NCBI GenBank assembly: GCA_011330545.1
Contig: DRQI01000524.1
Coordinates: forward strand, 1-7,652
Direction of reading: 5' to 3'
DNA length: 7,652 nucleotides
Source: Flavobacteriia bacterium
Lineage (GTDB): Bacteria > Bacteroidota > Bacteroidia > Flavobacteriales > Flavobacteriaceae
Of this stretch, positions 5,419-7,652 are shown in pieces. Every line of letters starts with the position of its first letter. Positions within the stretch are counted from its first letter, which is position 1. The translations under genes and the position numbers were made by a program. The notes below the pieces were generated by a model. It did not search any database, had not been told where the DNA came from, and was given only the letters and a program-made list of their open reading frames with translations.

Positions 5419-6621
5419 ATGATTGAAAAAAAGAAATTAGATTTTGAAAAAGCGGTGTTGATAGGGATTATCAGCCAAGCCCAAGATGAAGAAAAATCTA
5501 AAGAATATTTAGACGAATTAGAATTTTTAACCTATACCGCCGGGGGCGAAGTCATCAAACGCTTTACCCAAAAGGTAGCTATGCCCAATCCTAAAACCTT
5601 TATCGGTACCGGTAAAATAGAAGAAGTACGCCAATTTATTGAGGCCAACGAAGTGAGTACCGTTATCTTTGATGACGAGCTGTCGCCGGGGCAACAAAAA
5701 AATATCGAACGTATTTTAGAGTGTAAGGTACTCGACCGAACCACACTGATACTCGATATTTTTGCGCAACGCGCACAAACCAGCTATGCCCGTACACAAG
5801 TAGAATTGGCACAATATCAATATTTATTGCCCCGGTTAACCGGATTATGGACACACCTCGAACGGCAACGTGGAGGTATCGGTATGCGCGGCCCCGGAGA
5901 AACCGAAATAGAAACCGATAGGCGGATTATACGCGATAAAATAGCCTTGCTAAAAAAGAAAATCGTTACCATTGACAAACAGATGGCCATACAACGCGGC
6001 AACCGAGGAAAAATGGTACGCGTAGCTTTGGTAGGCTATACCAATGTAGGCAAATCTACCCTGATGAACGTCATCAGCAAAAGCAAGGTTTTTGCCGAAA
6101 ACAAACTCTTTGCCACCCTAGATACTACGGTGCGGAAAGTAGTTATTAAAAACATTCCGTTTTTACTCTCTGATACCGTTGGGTTTATACGAAAACTCCC
6201 CACCCAATTGGTAGAATCGTTTAAATCTACTCTTGATGAAGTCCGTGAGGCCGATTTGCTACTGCACATCGTTGATATTTCGCATTCTAATTTTGAAGAA
6301 CATATCGATTCTGTCAATAAAATTCTCGATGAAATCGGCTGTTCCGACAAACCTACTTTGATGGTCTTTAATAAAATAGATGCCTATACCCATAAAACCA
6401 TCGATGCCGATGATTTGGTTACCGAAAAAACCAAAGCACATTTTACCTTAGCCGATTGGAAACACACTTGGATGGCAAAATTAGACGATAGCTGCCTGTT
6501 TATCTCGGCATTAAACAAAGAAAATATCGATGCTTTTAAAGACAGCGTTTTTGAAGCCGTAAAAAAAATACACGTGTCGAGGTTTCCGTACAATGACTTT
6601 TTGTATCAAGAATATGAGTGA
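5419..6621 (+). CDS. hflX: GTPase HflX
   Basis: HflX is a ribosome-associated GTPase; in E. coli it splits stalled or stressed 70S ribosomes. This 400-residue protein has the full family layout. An N-terminal HflX domain includes T60-F-I-G-T-G-K (60-66) and F-D-D-E-L-S-P-x-Q (84-92). The Gly-rich linker G152-G-I-G-M-R-G-P-G-E-T has the following E165-x-D167-R-R. A helical segment (~170-195) leads to the G domain: G1 G206-Y-T-N-V-G-K-S-T214, G3 D252-T-V-G-F, G4 N318-K-I-D321, and G5 S363-A-L. Length is normal. A short lineage-type insertion between G4 and G5 (about 325-357) contains a Trp pair (W347, W351). The ATG at 5419 lies immediately downstream of its promoter. The gene is moderately GC-rich for this window (27 of 60 at 6001-6060), as expected for a resident core gene. 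Confidence 0.97.
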   Translation: MIEKKKLDFEKAVLIGIISQAQDEEKSKEYLDELEFLTYTAGGEVIKRFTQKVAMPNPKTFIGTGKIEEVRQFIEANEVSTVIFDDELSPGQQKNIERILECKVLDRTTLILDIFAQRAQTSYARTQVELAQYQYLLPRLTGLWTHLERQRGGIGMRGPGETEIETDRRIIRDKIALLKKKIVTIDKQMAIQRGNRGKMVRVALVGYTNVGKSTLMNVISKSKVFAENKLFATLDTTVRKVVIKNIPFLLSDTVGFIRKLPTQLVESFKSTLDEVREADLLLHIVDISHSNFEEHIDSVNKILDEIGCSDKPTLMVFNKIDAYTHKTIDADDLVTEKTKAHFTLADWKHTWMAKLDDSCLFISALNKENIDAFKDSVFEAVKKIHVSRFPYNDFLYQEYE

Positions 6622-6636
6622 TGTTGAAAGATAGAA

Positions 6637-6662
6637 GCTCGAAGACGGGTGCTCGAAGATGG
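6637..6662. repeat. Short degenerate tandem repeat after hflX
   Basis: GCTCGAAGACGG (6637-6648) and GCTCGAAGATGG (6651-6662) are identical at 11 of 12 positions with a 14-base period. A weaker copy (GTTGAAAGATAG, 7 of 12) lies just upstream. Similar GAAG-rich degenerate repeats are common between genes in Flavobacteriia (general knowledge, not checked here). No stem-loop or T-run that would act as an hflX terminator is seen nearby. Confidence 0.5.
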
Positions 6663-6706
6663 AAATCAGGAGAGCGTTTATAAGTCTTACTTTTAGCCCT
6701 GAATAC

Positions 6707-6739
6707 TTTGTAATTCAATTGTGATAAACATATCTTTGC
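6707..6739 (+). promoter_or_regulatory. Bacteroidota sigma-A promoter of tyrS
   Basis: TTTG at 6707-6710, a 20-base spacer and TATCTTTGC at 6731-6739 match both consensus elements. The predicted transcript start is near 6743-6746, giving a leader of only about 10-13 bases before the ATG at 6756. That leaves no room for a T-box or other leader-RNA control. Confidence 0.7.
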
Positions 6740-6755
6740 GGAAATTTGAAAACAA

Positions 6756-7652
6756 ATGAAGAAAAATTTTGTTGAAGAACTACGGTGGAGAGGCCTCTTG
6801 CACACGATGATTGAAGGTACCGAAGAGCAACTTTCAAAAGAAACAACCACCGCCTATATCGGTTTCGACCCCACTGCCGATTCACTGCACATCGGCAGCC
6901 TGGTACAGATTATTTTATTGATGCACTTTCAGCAGGCAGGCCATAAGCCCATTGCATTGGTAGGTGGTGCTACCGGAATGATTGGCGACCCTTCGGGAAA
7001 ATCGTCAGAACGCAATTTATTAGACGAAGCCACCCTTACCAAAAACAGCAATGGTATTCAAAAACAACTGGCGCGCTTTTTAGATTTTTCTTCTTCAGCC
7101 GAAAATACTGCCGAAATGGTCAATAATTACGACTGGATGAAAAACCTGTCATTTTTAGACTTTGCCCGTGATATCGGCAAACACATTACGGTAAACTATA
7201 TGATGGCCAAAGATTCAGTAAAAAATCGCTTGAATCCCGATGCCAAAGAAGGGATGAGTTTTACCGAATTTACCTATCAGCTCATTCAGGGTTATGACTT
7301 TTTGCATTTGTATACAAAACACCATTGCAAACTCCAAATGGGCGGTTCTGATCAATGGGGAAATATTACTACGGGTACTGAACTCATACGCCGCAAAGTA
7401 CAGGGAAAAGCCTATGCCATTACCTGCCCTTTAATCACCAAAGCCGACGGTACGAAATTCGGAAAATCTGAAGGTGGCAATATTTGGTTAGATGCCAAAC
7501 GCACATCACCGTATAAATTTTACCAATATTGGTTGAATGCTTCGGATGCCGATACCGAAAAATATATTAAAATCTTTACCTTTTTAGGCCGGGAAACCGT
7601 TGAAAAACTCATTGCCGAACACCGCGAAGCCCCGCATTTGCGCATCTTACAA
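6756..7652 (+). CDS. tyrS: Tyrosyl-tRNA synthetase (3' partial)
   Basis: This class I aminoacyl-tRNA synthetase charges tRNA-Tyr with tyrosine in the cytoplasm and is essential. The window holds the first 299 codons, open to the right edge. Visible motifs are Y34-I-G-F-D-P-T (tyrosine pocket), the HIGH-equivalent H45-I-G-S48, G70[13 protein letters not shown]83, Q194-M-G-G-S-D-Q-W-G-N203, and the KMSKS-equivalent K234-F-G-K-S238. The K-F-G-K-S form is typical of the bacterial TyrRS type with a C-terminal S4 RNA-binding domain. Family members are about 420-430 residues, so roughly 130 residues including S4 are missing only because the window ends. The ATG at 6756 is the first in-frame start after a well-formed promoter, and homologues begin with a similar N-F-V-E-E-L-x-W-R-G stretch. 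Confidence 0.97.
   Translation, partial: MKKNFVEELRWRGLLHTMIEGTEEQLSKETTTAYIGFDPTADSLHIGSLVQIILLMHFQQAGHKPIALVGGATGMIGDPSGKSSERNLLDEATLTKNSNGIQKQLARFLDFSSSAENTAEMVNNYDWMKNLSFLDFARDIGKHITVNYMMAKDSVKNRLNPDAKEGMSFTEFTYQLIQGYDFLHLYTKHHCKLQMGGSDQWGNITTGTELIRRKVQGKAYAITCPLITKADGTKFGKSEGGNIWLDAKRTSPYKFYQYWLNASDADTEKYIKIFTFLGRETVEKLIAEHREAPHLRILQ

Noticed and set aside
6036..6350. Minus-strand open frame of 104 codons inside hflX
   Set aside because: It is antisense to the HflX G domain and has a Ser/Arg/Thr-rich shadow composition.
6637..6662. CRISPR-like direct repeats
   Set aside because: The units are only 12 bases with 2-base gaps and two clear copies. There are no spacers and no cas genes.
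6663..6755. T-box or other leader riboswitch upstream of tyrS
   Set aside because: The promoter at 6707-6739 leaves a leader of about 10-13 bases, and no T-box-like structure is visible before it.
6536..6850. Minus-strand open frame of 104 codons across the hflX-tyrS junction
   Set aside because: It spans the end of hflX, the repeat, the tyrS promoter and the tyrS start. It has no family features, so it is a chance frame.

Overview
The window looks like ordinary chromosome from a member of the Bacteroidota, most likely Flavobacteriia. The evidence is the low GC content, start codons without Shine-Dalgarno sequences, several matches to the Bacteroidota sigma-A promoter (TTTG, 17-23 bases, then TAnnTTTGY), and the family character of the proteins. 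The organism is inferred from these features, not from a database match.

Left part (1-4045, all + strand). The window opens inside an alpha/beta hydrolase of the dienelactone hydrolase / PAF-acetylhydrolase type, truncated at its 5' end. Its stop overlaps by 4 bases the GTG start of an AraC-family regulator, so the two are probably co-transcribed. After an imperfect stem-loop and a candidate promoter comes a small cytoplasmic calcineurin-like metallophosphoesterase. Six bases further on is a 70-residue two-helix membrane protein resembling a small family often seen in phages. A ketopantoate-reductase-like (ApbA/PanE fold) protein and a GNAT acetyltransferase follow, overlapping by 14 bases. 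The AraC and small-membrane genes are visibly more AT-rich than the housekeeping genes to the right, which suggests an accessory origin for part of this block.

Middle (4046-4373). This is a non-coding convergent interval between the GNAT gene and the minus-strand endonuclease-like gene. It carries a 9-bp inverted repeat and a roughly 94-bp segment bounded by 8-bp inverted ends (ATGTCATT / AATGACAT). The segment resembles the short dispersed intergenic repeats of Flavobacteriia.

Right part (4374-7652). An endonuclease/exonuclease/phosphatase (EEP) family gene on the minus strand is divergent from hflX, the ribosome-associated GTPase. Their promoters abut in a 73-bp gap, and the hflX -7 element sits only 3 bases before its ATG, so its mRNA is predicted to be leaderless. 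hflX is followed by a short degenerate tandem repeat, a well-formed promoter, and tyrS (tyrosyl-tRNA synthetase), which runs off the right edge before its C-terminal S4 domain.

I found no convincing new defence, mobile or biosynthetic system. The points worth a second look are the promoter architecture around hflX, the intergenic repeat, the phage-like small membrane protein, and substitutions at usually conserved positions in the GNAT and ketopantoate-reductase-like proteins.
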